Translations under genes and position numbers: made by a program | Source of the DNA: Hyphomicrobiales bacterium | GTDB taxonomy: Bacteria; Pseudomonadota; Alphaproteobacteria; Rhizobiales; Beijerinckiaceae | Direction of reading: 5' to 3' | Assembly: GCA_003164825.1 (NCBI GenBank) | Contig: PLUH01000226.1 | Location: forward strand, 1 to 5,196 | DNA: 5,196 bases | The notes under the pieces: generated by a model | What the model saw: the letters and a program-made list of their open reading frames with translations, nothing else | Database searches by the model: none | What the model was told of the DNA's origin: nothing | Shown: positions 4,849 to 5,196 of the stretch, one piece after another | Layout: each line of letters opens with the position of its first letter | Numbering within the stretch: the first letter of the stretch is position 1

Positions 4849-5157
4849 ATGTCGAAGACCTGCACTCATTTGGCGACAATTCGCGACGTGACGCCGAGCG
4901 CGCTGGGCTGCGAGGATTGCCTCAAGACCGGCGATGCCTGGCTTCATTTGCGGCTCTGCCGCACCTGCGGACACGTCGGATGTTGCGACCAATCGCCGAA
5001 CCGGCACGCAACCAAGCATTTTCAAGCTACCCGCCATCCGATCATCGAAGGCTACGATCCGCCCGAAGGTTGGGGATGGTGCTATGTCGACGAAGTGATG
5101 TTCGATCTCTCCGACCGCAAGACGCCCCACAACGGCCCGATCCCGCGCTACTACTAA
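4849..5157 (+). CDS. UBP-type zinc finger domain protein
   Basis: The product has 102 residues and consists almost entirely of one zf-UBP domain, the fold that in eukaryotic deubiquitinases binds the ubiquitin C-terminus. Candidate zinc ligands are C5, H7, C21, C24, C37, C40, C45 or C46, H53, H57 and H63, enough for the usual three-zinc cluster. The conserved pieces CTHL, GCEDCLKTGDAWLHLRLC, CGHVGCCDQSPNRHATKHF and TRHPIIEGYDPPEGWGWCYVDEVMF appear in the expected order. The gene starts 20 bases after the flavoprotein stop, with GGCGAG about six bases before the ATG at 4849; an in-frame TTG at 4834 is less likely. As far as I recall, bacteria often carry this domain beside such flavoproteins, which suggests a functional pair, but its ligand is unknown. 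Bacteria of this type lack ubiquitin, so the eukaryotic role should not be transferred. Confidence 0.94.
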   Translation: MSKTCTHLATIRDVTPSALGCEDCLKTGDAWLHLRLCRTCGHVGCCDQSPNRHATKHFQATRHPIIEGYDPPEGWGWCYVDEVMFDLSDRKTPHNGPIPRYY

Positions 5158-5196
5158 CGCGCATTGGCCCCGCTTCGACCTCGTCCTGAGCCGGCG

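Noticed and set aside
3251..4865. Several long minus-strand and alternative + frames across the flavoprotein gene
   Set aside because: They are Arg/Pro-rich antisense or shifted frames of a gene with unmistakable FAD and NAD(P)H motifs.
1..5196. CRISPR arrays, IS ends, transposase or integrase genes, riboswitches and replication origins
   Set aside because: Reading through the window showed no regularly spaced repeats, no terminal inverted repeats with target duplications, and no protein segment of those families.

Overview
The window looks like chromosomal DNA from a high-GC alphaproteobacterium, most likely of the Hyphomicrobiales/Rhizobiales. That placement is an inference from the strong G/C preference at third codon positions and from the type of small hypothetical proteins present; no marker gene fixes the genus.

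Left part (1-809): the N-terminal two thirds of a zinc-independent NADPH:quinone oxidoreductase runs leftwards off the window edge. Divergent from it lies a complete tRNA-Glu(UUC) gene with encoded CCA, preceded by a readable sigma70-like promoter.

Middle part (810-2367): a sparsely coding stretch. It holds a small exported protein with a signal peptide and two cysteines (916-1260, +) and a 159-residue hypothetical protein (1436-1915, -) whose start is set by a strong Shine-Dalgarno sequence. A doubtful short ORF lies at 1230-1412, and about 450 bases (1916-2367) have no gene I can support. No integrase, transposase, IS end or CRISPR array is visible.

Right part (2340-5157): the best-defined functional block. 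A cysteine-free carboxymuconolactone decarboxylase/AhpD-fold protein (2368-2934, -) is divergent from a two-gene operon on the + strand. The first operon gene encodes a three-part flavoprotein: a cyclic-nucleotide-binding-like domain, a thioredoxin-fold-like middle segment and a thioredoxin-reductase-like FAD/NAD(P)H module without the CxxC redox centre. Twenty bases after it follows a 102-residue UBP-type zinc-finger protein with a full set of zinc ligands. The 217-bp divergent spacer carries a 13-bp perfect palindrome inside a possible promoter for the minus-strand gene and an extended -10 element for the operon. The -10 position argues that the flavoprotein starts at 3152, not at the upstream ATG at 3071. 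The block suggests a redox or stress module, but its substrate and the role of the zinc finger cannot be read from sequence.
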